Part shown: in pieces, positions 1-5,212 of the stretch
How positions within the stretch are numbered: position 1 is the stretch's first letter
Layout: the number at the start of each line of letters is the position of its first letter
Source of the DNA: Propionibacteriaceae bacterium
GTDB lineage: Bacteria > Actinomycetota > Actinomycetes > Propionibacteriales > Propionibacteriaceae
Length of the DNA: 6,767 nucleotides
Direction: 5' to 3'
Assembly: GCA_031255975.1 (NCBI GenBank)
Contig: JAIRRM010000050.1
Span: 1 to 6,767 of the forward strand
Notes under the pieces: generated by a model
The model's database searches: none
What the model was told of the DNA's origin: nothing
The model's input: the letters and a program-made list of their open reading frames with translations, nothing else
Program-made: the position numbers and the translations under genes

Positions 1-184
1 TATTCGCCCTTGGCGCAACAGGTACTACCGCAACGGCTGCCTCCGCTTTTCACGGCGGACACCCTCTCTATTTCCACTGTGCCCACCCCGTTTTCGCGGT
101 GGATATACCCGCGCCGCAGCAGCGGCGGGCGAACCCGTCCGATCTTAGCGCACCACCCAGCCCCGACGGCCGCCCCGCAGCCCC

Positions 185-253
185 CACGTCATTCCGGCCC
201 CCAGCCCCACGTCATTCCGGCCCCGAGCCCCACGTCATTCCGGCCCCGAGCCG
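185..253. repeat. Three tandem copies of a 23-bp repeat
   Basis: Three head-to-tail copies lie at 185-207, 208-230 and 231-253, each beginning CACGTCATTCCGGCCCC. Copies 1 and 2 differ at one base, and copy 3 differs from copy 2 only at its last base. The third runs into a complete palindrome (237-257), so copies 1 and 2 look like truncated halves of that element. The array lies outside any gene I can support. Confidence 0.85.
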
Positions 254-257
254 GAAT
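237..257. repeat. REP-like palindrome (8-bp stem)
   Basis: ATTCCGGC (237-244) and GCCGGAAT (250-257) are perfect inverted repeats around a 5-base loop. Read on the minus strand, the element is an AT-capped, GC-cored hairpin of the kind dispersed as intergenic palindromic units in many bacteria. It completes the third copy of the 23-bp tandem array. It could also help stop transcription coming from the minus-strand gene at 306-530. Whether it recurs elsewhere in the genome cannot be seen here. Confidence 0.55.
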
Positions 258-285
258 CTCCGCATCCACACCACCCAACCCTGAT

Positions 286-300
286 GGCTGCCCCGCAGCC
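286..300 (-). terminator. Candidate terminator hairpin for the Cys-rich gene
   Basis: GGCTGC (286-291) and GCAGCC (295-300) form a perfect 6-bp stem with a 3-base loop. It starts about 6 bases past the stop codon of the minus-strand gene ending at 306. There is no U-tract on the minus strand, as is common for actinobacterial terminators. A second, slightly diverged copy of this hairpin lies at 168-182. Confidence 0.4.
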
Positions 301-305
301 CCACC

Positions 306-530
306 TCACCCGGCAAGACGCAATAGCCCGGCTTTGTCGTACTCCTCCTTTGTGGTTACCAGCCGTAACGGCGGCACCAACTCCTCGCTGGCCAACACCT
401 GTAACGCCTGCCGATCCGCCGCGGTGAGCACCACCTGCTCGGGTGCCTCGCAAAACAACGGGACGACACAGTCGGCACAGGCCGCACCTTGCAGCAGGCA
501 CTGATCGCAACTGAACGTGATCGTCTTCAT
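306..530 (-). CDS. Small Cys-rich (CxxC) conserved hypothetical protein
   Basis: This 74-residue protein has a cysteine-rich N-terminal third: C8-x2-C11, then C18-x2-C21, then C27. The pattern suits a bound metal or a thiol pair, but the ligand is unknown. The rest is a short acidic/hydrophobic segment without motifs and without a membrane helix. I recognise the CDQCL...CxDC signature as that of a short hypothetical protein widespread in actinobacteria; no function is established to my knowledge. The start is the ATG at 530. It lacks a strong Shine-Dalgarno (only AGG-type bases 3-10 nt upstream). A longer minus frame at 235-510 overlaps it in another phase but lacks this conserved pattern. 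From memory, homologues sit near an NlpC/P60 hydrolase gene and the exonuclease/GIY-YIG gene, which would make 531-2726 an insertion. That is inference. Confidence 0.75.
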   Translation of the reverse strand: MKTITFSCDQCLLQGAACADCVVPLFCEAPEQVVLTAADRQALQVLASEELVPPLRLVTTKEEYDKAGLLRLAG

Positions 531-574
531 AACCTAAAGCCTGACAGACCCCACTGACATTTTTCGCCGCCAGC

Positions 575-637
575 GTTTGCCGTCTGGGATGGTATTCCCT
601 TCGCCAGCTAGCGTGTCACCTGGGTTTAGCGGCAAAC
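575..637. repeat. 8-bp inverted repeat in the divergent intergenic region
   Basis: GTTTGCCG (575-582) is matched by CGGCAAAC (630-637), 47 bases apart. It lies between the divergent Cys-rich gene and the AbiEi-like gene, just upstream of the candidate -35 at 639. It could be a distal regulator site or chance. No function is evident. Confidence 0.35.
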
Positions 638-638
638 C

Positions 639-667
639 TTGACTTATAGCGTTTCCTAGAATAGCCT
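639..667 (+). promoter_or_regulatory. Candidate promoter of the AbiEi/AbiEii-like operon
   Basis: TTGACT (639-644) matches the -35 consensus at five of six bases. Seventeen bases later comes TAGCCT (662-667), a TAnnnT actinobacterial -10. Transcription would begin at about 674-678, at the ATG at 678, giving a leaderless or nearly leaderless mRNA. This fits the absence of a Shine-Dalgarno before that ATG. A competing -10, TAGAAT at 657-662, is closer to consensus but only 12 bases from this -35. The -10 overlaps the left arm of the inverted repeat at 663-708. Confidence 0.45.
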
Positions 668-708
668 GTTTCTTGTTATGGGAAACACAGCGATACAGGA
701 AACAGGCT
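663..708. promoter_or_regulatory. Candidate autoregulatory operator (10-bp inverted repeat)
   Basis: AGCCTGTTTC (663-672) and GAAACAGGCT (699-708) are perfect inverted repeats separated by 26 bases, spanning the ATG at 678. Further related half-sites occur: GTTTCC at 651-656 and GGAAAC at 681-686. The left arm overlaps the candidate -10. Known AbiEi antitoxins repress their own operon by binding inverted repeats at the promoter, so this is a natural operator for the wHTH protein encoded downstream. Binding is inferred, not shown. Confidence 0.45.
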
Positions 709-1811
709 TGATAGATGGTATCACCAATAGTATTCAAGCCGCTCTGCCGCCGCGCTGGGTCGTGCGCTGCAAAGCCAACGATCATTCCAAACCTCCTAGC
801 CTGGTGATCGTTTCGCCATCAGGCCGAACAGTCGACTTTGGCGTGGTGATGGGCCACTCGGGTTCTGTACCTGTTGCCGAACTGACCACGTCCCCGGCTC
901 CCGGCATGGCGGGCAGCATCTACGTAGAAAGGTATATCTCCGCTCCCGTGCGAACCAAGCTAGATCTAGCGGGGATCAGTTATGTGGATACAACCGGATG
1001 GGTTCACATAGTCTCCGACGATCCGATGCTCGCAATCACCGCATCAGGCGCGATAAAGTCCCCCAAACCACCGACACAAGCAGCTTTCTCGCGTCTGAAC
1101 GGAGGTGCGACTGGCAGAGTCATTCGGACTCTACTGAGCATCAAGTTTCCGTCAGCCAAACGCATGACCGACGTAGCTGCCAACTCCGAATCTGTCGCAT
1201 TCGCGTCCGCGCCTGCACTAACGGTTGGTGTCCGAGAGCTTGCCAAGATGGCTCAGGTGTCACCTGGAACAGTCTCAAAGATACTGCCGGTTCTGGTAGC
1301 AGACGGCGCGGTTGTGCGGGATTCGCACGGCTACATCACGGCGGTAAATCGCCGTCAACTACTGGATCGGTGGACGATTGACTACCATGTCCTCGAATCG
1401 AATGGAACCCCCGCCTATTTCGTCGCGCCACGCGGGATAGCCGCGATATTGACCAAGCTCAAAGCCGCAGCAGACGAAGCGCTAACAGGGGCACAGGCCG
1501 GTTCTCTTTGGCTCCCCGAAGGAATTGTGCCGCTCGTCCCGGTTACCCAACTGGTTATTTACACCACCAGCACCGACAAGTCAGCATCGCACCTCGGACT
1601 GGTGCCCGTGGATGCCCCCGCCGCAAACGTAATACTGATCCAACCGCAAGACCCAGCCATCATCGACGATCCCATGCGGAAGAAAGACATTCCGGTCGCC
1701 CCGCTGCCACTGGTGCTGGCTGATCTGTTGACTCTGCCGGGACGTTACCCACAACAAGCCGAAGCGCTGATGGACGCACTCGCCAAAACCGATCCCGCTT
1801 GGAAGTCATAA
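678..1811 (+). CDS. AbiEi-like antitoxin/regulator with central winged HTH
   Basis: The 377-residue protein has three parts. Residues ~20-130 form an alpha/beta domain with a conserved-looking stretch at 81-111 (YVERYISAPVR... then GISYVDTTG). It resembles the restriction-endonuclease-like N-terminal domain of some actinobacterial AbiEi-family proteins; no catalytic PD-(D/E)xK set is convincing. Residues ~183-225 are a winged HTH, with VRELAKMAQVSPGTVSKIL as helix-turn-helix and a following wing. The C-terminus ends in a PLPLVLADLLTLPGRYPQQA-type segment (from ~342) typical of the AbiEi family. In known systems AbiEi is both operon repressor and antitoxin to AbiEii. A polar stretch of about 22 residues (~160-182) before the HTH looks like an insertion. 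The ATG at 678 has no Shine-Dalgarno; a TTG at 708 is preceded by AGGAA (697-701) and is a real alternative. It overlaps the next gene by one base. Family assignment is from motif memory. Confidence 0.7.
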   Translation: MGNTAIQETGLIDGITNSIQAALPPRWVVRCKANDHSKPPSLVIVSPSGRTVDFGVVMGHSGSVPVAELTTSPAPGMAGSIYVERYISAPVRTKLDLAGISYVDTTGWVHIVSDDPMLAITASGAIKSPKPPTQAAFSRLNGGATGRVIRTLLSIKFPSAKRMTDVAANSESVAFASAPALTVGVRELAKMAQVSPGTVSKILPVLVADGAVVRDSHGYITAVNRRQLLDRWTIDYHVLESNGTPAYFVAPRGIAAILTKLKAAADEALTGAQAGSLWLPEGIVPLVPVTQLVIYTTSTDKSASHLGLVPVDAPAANVILIQPQDPAIIDDPMRKKDIPVAPLPLVLADLLTLPGRYPQQAEALMDALAKTDPAWKS

Positions 1812-1813
1812 TG
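1801..1813 (+). promoter_or_regulatory. RBS and stop/start overlap coupling the pair
   Basis: GGAAG (1801-1805) lies 5 bases before the ATG at 1811, inside the last codons of the upstream gene. The upstream stop TAA (1809-1811) shares its last base with this ATG. This decides the start in favour of 1811 over the in-frame TTG at 1799 and implies translational coupling, as in AbiE operons. Confidence 0.75.
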
Positions 1814-2620
1814 CCCGCACCCGAATACACCGCCGCCCGCCGCGTACTGCTCGACGCGCTCGAAGCCCTGCACGACCACCTTGACAACTTAATCCTCGTC
1901 GGGGCACAGGCCGTCTATCTTCACACAGGAGAAGGTACGTTGAACGTACCTCCAATGACCACCGACGCCGACCTTGCACTCAACACCCAGCGGTTGACCG
2001 GCTCGCCGGAGATCGCCCGAACTCTGATTGACGCGGGCTTCACGCCGTCTACGAATCCCGGTCACTGGCTCGGAGCGCAGGGCGTGGCCATCGACATCAT
2101 GGTCGTACCCCACCAGGCAGGCACCACCTCAAAGACAGCCCGCGGCGCGCGTATTCCACCACATGCGAAAAATGTCGGCAGAATCGCCCCCGGCCTTGAG
2201 CCTGCCCTCATCGACAACGCGATCCACACCATTGCCTCGTTTGAAGACGGCGACCCGCGCACCCTCCAACTGCGCGTGGCGAACCCTGCGGCACTGCTAG
2301 TCGCTAAGGCCGTCAAGGTGTCCGAACGTGAGGACGGCGCCCGGCACCAACCCGGACGTCTCAAAGCGAAGGACGCCCTCGATATGTTCCGCCTGCTCCA
2401 GGCCATCGAAACCGAGGTGTTGGTCGAAGGACTCCGGGGGCACCAGAGTGAACCGGAAGCGGCATGCGTCTCAATGCAGGGCATCACATTCATCAAATCT
2501 GAGGGAACAGCGCCGGATGGCCTGTTACCGACGCTGGCAACCGAGACCGCGTTCGGCGATCCGACCATCGCCCCGGCATTCGCCGCCCTTGCCCGCGCAT
2601 TGGTCGACGCGCTCGGCTGA
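1811..2620 (+). CDS. AbiEii-like nucleotidyltransferase (putative type IV toxin)
   Basis: This is a 269-residue soluble protein of the DNA polymerase beta-like nucleotidyltransferase fold. Visible motifs are G31-A-Q at the usual G[GS]xA position, T51-D52-x-D54 (paired metal-binding aspartates), and D95 in an IDIMVV strand as the probable third carboxylate. Lysines follow at K166 and K169, then K185/K187-D188-xx-D191 in a helix matching the AbiEii C-terminal 'K..D..D' region. Length suits the family. AbiEii toxins are GTP-binding nucleotidyltransferases, and mycobacterial MenT relatives transfer nucleotides to tRNA ends; the substrate here is unknown. The motif departs from the usual GG/GS and R-x-T-x-D-x-D (M49 where R is common). 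It is co-encoded and translationally coupled to the AbiEi-like protein. The coding DNA contains a 19-bp palindrome at residues 42-47. Confidence 0.78.
   Translation: MPAPEYTAARRVLLDALEALHDHLDNLILVGAQAVYLHTGEGTLNVPPMTTDADLALNTQRLTGSPEIARTLIDAGFTPSTNPGHWLGAQGVAIDIMVVPHQAGTTSKTARGARIPPHAKNVGRIAPGLEPALIDNAIHTIASFEDGDPRTLQLRVANPAALLVAKAVKVSEREDGARHQPGRLKAKDALDMFRLLQAIETEVLVEGLRGHQSEPEAACVSMQGITFIKSEGTAPDGLLPTLATETAFGDPTIAPAFAALARALVDALG
1933..1951. repeat. 19-bp perfect palindrome inside the toxin-like gene
   Basis: AGGTACGTT (1933-1941) and AACGTACCT (1943-1951) are perfect inverted repeats around one central base. They lie in the codons for residues 42-47 of the nucleotidyltransferase. This could be a protein-binding site or an mRNA hairpin near the start of the toxin-like reading frame, or chance. 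Confidence 0.5.
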
Positions 2621-2712
2621 GACACCCCATTCCCGGCGCAATCGACTGAAACCGATTCCGATCCAACCGTGCGGCGGTTCCTGGCCGTAGCAAAAACGTC
2701 ATACCCGCAGCG

Positions 2713-2718
2713 TAGGGT
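2713..2718 (+). promoter_or_regulatory. Possible -10 of the exonuclease/GIY-YIG gene
   Basis: TAGGGT fits TAnnnT and ends 8 bases before the ATG at 2727, the spacing seen for leaderless actinobacterial genes. No -35 is recognisable 16-19 bases upstream. The AGGG within it could instead serve as a weak Shine-Dalgarno at 9 bases. The preceding 2621-2726 gap contains no clear terminator for the toxin-like gene. Confidence 0.3.
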
Positions 2719-2726
2719 TCATAGCT

Positions 2727-4433
2727 ATGGAGAACGTCGGGGTGCAGCCCAGCCTGGAGGACTTGGGCACACCGCTGGCCGACGTACGTTTCTGCGTACT
2801 CGATCTGGAAACCACCGGCACCGACAATCGCTCCGGGATCACCGAGTTCGGAGCGGTGCTGGTGCAAGGTGGCGAAGTGCTGGGCGAGTTCAACACTCTG
2901 GTCAACCCCGGCGAGCACATCCCGGCGATGATTACGGTACTCACCGGCATAACCGACGCCATGGTGTCCACCGCCCCGCCGTTGGAGGAGGCGTTACCAA
3001 GCTTTCTACAGTTTGCGACAGGTTCGGTGCTGGTGGCACACAACGCCCGGTTCGACATCGGGTTTCTCAAACGCGCCGCCGCCGAACTGAGCTACGAATG
3101 GCCGGGGTTCAAGGTGATCGACACCCTCACCCTGGCTCGTCACACACTGCTGCGAGACGAGGTGCCAAACTGCAAACTGGGCACCCTGGCGACGCACTTC
3201 CGCACCACGGTACAACCAGACCACCGCGCGCTCTCCGACGCCAGAGCCACTGTGGACGTGCTGCATGGGCTACTCTCGCGGCTGGGTAACCTCGGCGTGA
3301 ACACGCTGGAAGACCTCATGGAGTTCGCCGCCCACGTCTCCCCCGCCCGGCGGGCGAAACGGGTGTGGGCCAAAGAGTTGCCAGACGCGCCGGGCGTCTA
3401 CTGGTTCTATACCAGCAACCCCGGCGGCAAACGCGCCGATACCACCGGGCGCGAAGTGCTGTACGTCGGCAAAGCCACCAATCTGCATCGTCGCGTGGCT
3501 TCATACTTCACCGCCGCCGAGACTCGCTCCCGTATCGACGAGATGGTACGTATCGCCCAAGGTATCGATTACCTGGTGTGCGAGACGCCGTTGGAGGCCG
3601 CGGTGCGCGAACTGCGGTTGATCGCCTCGCACGACCCGCACTTCAACCGCCGCTCCAGGCGACAGGAACAGGTGACGTGGCTCAAACTAACCCGCGAGCG
3701 CTGGCCTCGGCTCGCGGTGGTACGAAACCCCAACTCGCTCACAGACGTGATCGGCCCGTACACCTCGCGGTTGGACGCCGAGCAAACCGCGCTGGCGCTG
3801 CAAGACGCCTGGAAGCTACGCAGTTGCACCGGCTCGGTGGGCAAGGCCGCCAGCGCCGGGTGCCTGCTGGCCGGGCTGGAACGCTGCCTCGCCCCCTGCC
3901 AAAAGTGCGACGACGACGGGTACGCCACCGCTGTCGCCCAGGTGCGAGAGGCCGTCAACGGCGAACTGCGCCCCACCCTGCGTCAGGTGGGTTGCCGAAT
4001 CCGGGCGTTGAGCGAATCGGAACGCTTCGAGGATGCCGGAGTGCTGGCAAACCGACTCGCGTCGTACGCAACCGCCCTGCTACGCAAAGCCCGGTTGAGT
4101 TCAATCGCCAGTTGCCCCGAGATCGTTGCCGCCAAATTGGTAGACGAGCGCTGGCAGCTACACGTCATCCGCTACGGCATGTTAGCGGCCGCGCGGGTAG
4201 CCACACCCGGGTTCAACCCTCGCACAGTGGCCGAACAAGCCGTAGCCGAAGCCGCCACCGTGGTGCCCAAAATACCGGGGCTGCCAGCCTGTTCCGTAGC
4301 CGAAGCGACACTCGTCGCCGACTGGCTGGAGCAACCCGGCGTGCGCCTCATCAGTATCGACGGCGACTGGGCCTGGCCGCTCGCCGCCGGTACCGACGCG
4401 GAGGCGTTGCCCGGGATCGTATTGGGGCAGTGA
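2727..4433 (+). CDS. DEDDh exonuclease / GIY-YIG (UvrC/Cho-like) fusion nuclease
   Basis: This 568-residue protein joins two nuclease domains. Residues ~18-185 are a DnaQ-like 3'-5' exonuclease with D26-x-E28 (ExoI), D110 in HNARFD (ExoII), and H166 and D171 in HRALSD (ExoIII, DEDDh type). Residues ~217-310 are a GIY-YIG endonuclease: G223-V-Y, Y246-V-G, R255/R256 and the probable metal-binding E295 in an LExxVRELRLI helix. A Cys-containing segment (~380-395, ERCLAPC) and a UVR-like stretch (~428-445, SESERFEDAGVLANRLA) echo UvrC, but the RNase H-like and HhH domains of UvrC are absent. The architecture matches the actinobacterial Rv2191 family, presumed to act in DNA repair much like E. coli Cho plus DnaQ. 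Both active sites look intact. The ATG at 2727 places the family's SLEDLGTPL start segment at the N-terminus. It is convergent with the cyclophilin gene. Confidence 0.9.
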   Translation: MENVGVQPSLEDLGTPLADVRFCVLDLETTGTDNRSGITEFGAVLVQGGEVLGEFNTLVNPGEHIPAMITVLTGITDAMVSTAPPLEEALPSFLQFATGSVLVAHNARFDIGFLKRAAAELSYEWPGFKVIDTLTLARHTLLRDEVPNCKLGTLATHFRTTVQPDHRALSDARATVDVLHGLLSRLGNLGVNTLEDLMEFAAHVSPARRAKRVWAKELPDAPGVYWFYTSNPGGKRADTTGREVLYVGKATNLHRRVASYFTAAETRSRIDEMVRIAQGIDYLVCETPLEAAVRELRLIASHDPHFNRRSRRQEQVTWLKLTRERWPRLAVVRNPNSLTDVIGPYTSRLDAEQTALALQDAWKLRSCTGSVGKAASAGCLLAGLERCLAPCQKCDDDGYATAVAQVREAVNGELRPTLRQVGCRIRALSESERFEDAGVLANRLASYATALLRKARLSSIASCPEIVAAKLVDERWQLHVIRYGMLAAARVATPGFNPRTVAEQAVAEAATVVPKIPGLPACSVAEATLVADWLEQPGVRLISIDGDWAWPLAAGTDAEALPGIVLGQ

Positions 4434-4436
4434 GAT

Positions 4437-4454
4437 CCCGTATGTCCCGTATGT
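4437..4454. repeat. Tandem 9-bp duplication after the nuclease gene
   Basis: CCCGTATGT occurs twice back to back (4437-4445, 4446-4454) in the 64-base gap between convergent genes. I see no strong terminator hairpin in this gap; the best stem is only 4 bp (GGCG/CGCC around 4476-4493). Confidence 0.6.
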
Positions 4455-4497
4455 AGTGAGTCTCGTACGTGGAATGGCGCGACGGGTGACGCCCCGC

Positions 4498-5019
4498 TCA
4501 GCCGGTGATCTCCACGGATTCGAGCACCACATCCTTGATCGGCTTATCGTTCCGACCCGTCGGAGTGGCGACGATGGCGTCCACGACGGCCTGCGATTCG
4601 GCGTCTATCACCTCGCCGAAGATGGTGTGCTTGCGGTTCAACCACGGGGTCGGCACCACCGTGATGAAGAACTGCGAACCGTTGGTGCCGGAGCCGTCAA
4701 ACTTCTTGCCCGCGTTGGCCATGGCCAGCAGATAAGGGCGGTCGAATACCAGATCGGGGTGGATCTCGTCATCGAAGGTGTAACCAGGGCCACCGCGTCC
4801 GGTGCCGGTGGGATCGCCACCCTGGATCATAAACTCGGGGATGATGCGGTGGAAGATAAGGCCGTCGTAGAACGGGCCGGAGGTGCGCCCGTTGGAATCC
4901 TGGTAATCCCTGGTACCGGCAGCCAACCCGGTGAAGTTCGCCACCGTCTTCGGGGCGTGGTCGGGGAACAATTCGACGGTGATGTCACCGAAGTTGGTAT
5001 GCAGTACTGCCTGGCTCAT
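4498..5019 (-). CDS. ppi: Cyclophilin-type peptidyl-prolyl cis-trans isomerase
   Basis: The 173-residue single-domain cyclophilin catalyses proline cis-trans isomerisation during protein folding. It has no signal peptide or membrane segment, so it should be cytoplasmic. Active-site residues are in place by comparison with human CypA: R58, F63, M64 and Q66 in FHRIIPEFMIQGGD, N102, F117, W126 (the cyclosporin-contact Trp) and H131. The length is standard for bacterial PpiA/PpiB. The start ATG at 5019 is preceded on the minus strand by AAAGGA about 10 bases upstream. It is divergent from the Cys-rich membrane protein gene and convergent with the nuclease. All key residues are present and I see nothing broken. 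Confidence 0.95.
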   Translation of the reverse strand: MSQAVLHTNFGDITVELFPDHAPKTVANFTGLAAGTRDYQDSNGRTSGPFYDGLIFHRIIPEFMIQGGDPTGTGRGGPGYTFDDEIHPDLVFDRPYLLAMANAGKKFDGSGTNGSQFFITVVPTPWLNRKHTIFGEVIDAESQAVVDAIVATPTGRNDKPIKDVVLESVEITG

Positions 5020-5083
5020 TCTGCTGGCGTCCTTTCGAGTGCGCGTGTTTACCCAAATGATTATCCCCTATGCGGATACCTGT

Positions 5084-5180
5084 GAGGCGCGTACTCTTGA
5101 GATACGGGTGCGTGCCTTCAGTAGCTCCTCTCTTTAGTTGTAATCGGAGGCGCGTACCTCAGACGTATCGGGTACGCGCC
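5084..5180. promoter_or_regulatory. Duplicated ~33-bp palindromic element between divergent genes
   Basis: GAGGCGCGTAC occurs at 5084-5094 and 5147-5157, exactly 63 bases apart. In each copy it is followed by a short spacer and a right arm. In copy 2 the arms are perfect (GGCGCGTACC 5149-5158, GGTACGCGCC 5171-5180, 12-base loop). In copy 1 the right arm (to 5116) differs from its own left arm at two bases. Sixty-three bases is about six helical turns, so both copies would face the same side of the DNA. The element suits a dimeric regulator acting on the cyclophilin gene, the downstream gene, or both. Copy 2 would also fold as a hairpin in the 5' leader of the gene at 5213. Confidence 0.6.
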
Positions 5181-5201
5181 CGCGCGCGGCCTTTGACGCG
5201 A

Positions 5202-5207
5202 AAGGGG
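5202..5207 (+). promoter_or_regulatory. Ribosome binding site for the Cys-rich membrane protein
   Basis: AAGGGG lies 5 bases before the ATG at 5213, a good Shine-Dalgarno that fixes this start. No -35/-10 pair upstream is convincing; TTGAGA (5097-5102) and TGTAAT (5139-5144) are isolated candidates. Confidence 0.65.
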
Positions 5208-5212
5208 TAAAG

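Larger units (their letters stand above)
151..302. repeat. 34-bp imperfect direct repeat, copies 118 bp apart
   Basis: Positions 151-184 and 269-302 align without gaps over 34 bases with four differences, all transitions (relative positions 10, 14, 17 and 21). Both copies contain a small hairpin, GGCYGC-CCC-GCAGCC. The copies flank the 23-bp tandem repeats, so the whole block 151-302 reads as a duplicated hairpin unit with a second repeat family between. I do not recognise a named family. Confidence 0.75.
1..305. other. Gene-free left flank with repeats and hairpins
   Basis: I see no gene I can support here. All three plus frames stay open for long stretches, but their products are Pro/Arg-rich, lack recognisable motifs and run straight through the repeats, so composition explains them. 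The left part (1-150) has only weak hairpins, for example TCCGC at 42-46 with GCGGA at 55-59. The right part (150-305) is a compact repeat cluster, described in separate entries, lying 3' of the minus-strand gene at 306-530. A gene fragment entering from the left edge cannot be excluded. Confidence 0.5.

Noticed and set aside
1..86. Minus-strand frame opening at GTG (86) and running off the left edge, with a CGSTCC segment
   Set aside because: It has only 28 codons, no Shine-Dalgarno and no recognisable motif; third-position GC does not favour it over other frames. Left unannotated.
151..302. CRISPR array
   Set aside because: The repeats are directly tandem (23 bp period) with no spacers, and there are no cas genes.
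10..504. Long plus-strand open frame beginning at TTG (10)
   Set aside because: It runs through the tandem repeats and antisense to the conserved Cys-rich gene; its product is low-complexity Pro/Arg/Ser and it has no Shine-Dalgarno.
235..510. Minus-strand 91-residue frame overlapping the Cys-rich gene
   Set aside because: Different phase from the conserved CxxC protein, Gly/Arg-rich composition, and it reads through the terminator hairpin and repeats.
534..785. Minus-strand 83-residue frame covering the operon promoter
   Set aside because: It overlaps the start of the AbiEi-like gene and the promoter/operator region, and has no motif or ribosome binding site.
1799..1810. TTG start for the nucleotidyltransferase, four codons upstream
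   Set aside because: The ATG at 1811 has GGAAG at ideal spacing and the classic TAATG overlap.
3365..4456. Long plus-strand frame (363 codons) inside the nuclease gene
   Set aside because: Arg-rich +1-type shadow of the exonuclease/GIY-YIG gene, whose own frame has all catalytic motifs.
4456..5085. Plus-strand 209-codon frame opposite the cyclophilin gene
   Set aside because: Antisense shadow; the cyclophilin on the minus strand is unambiguous.
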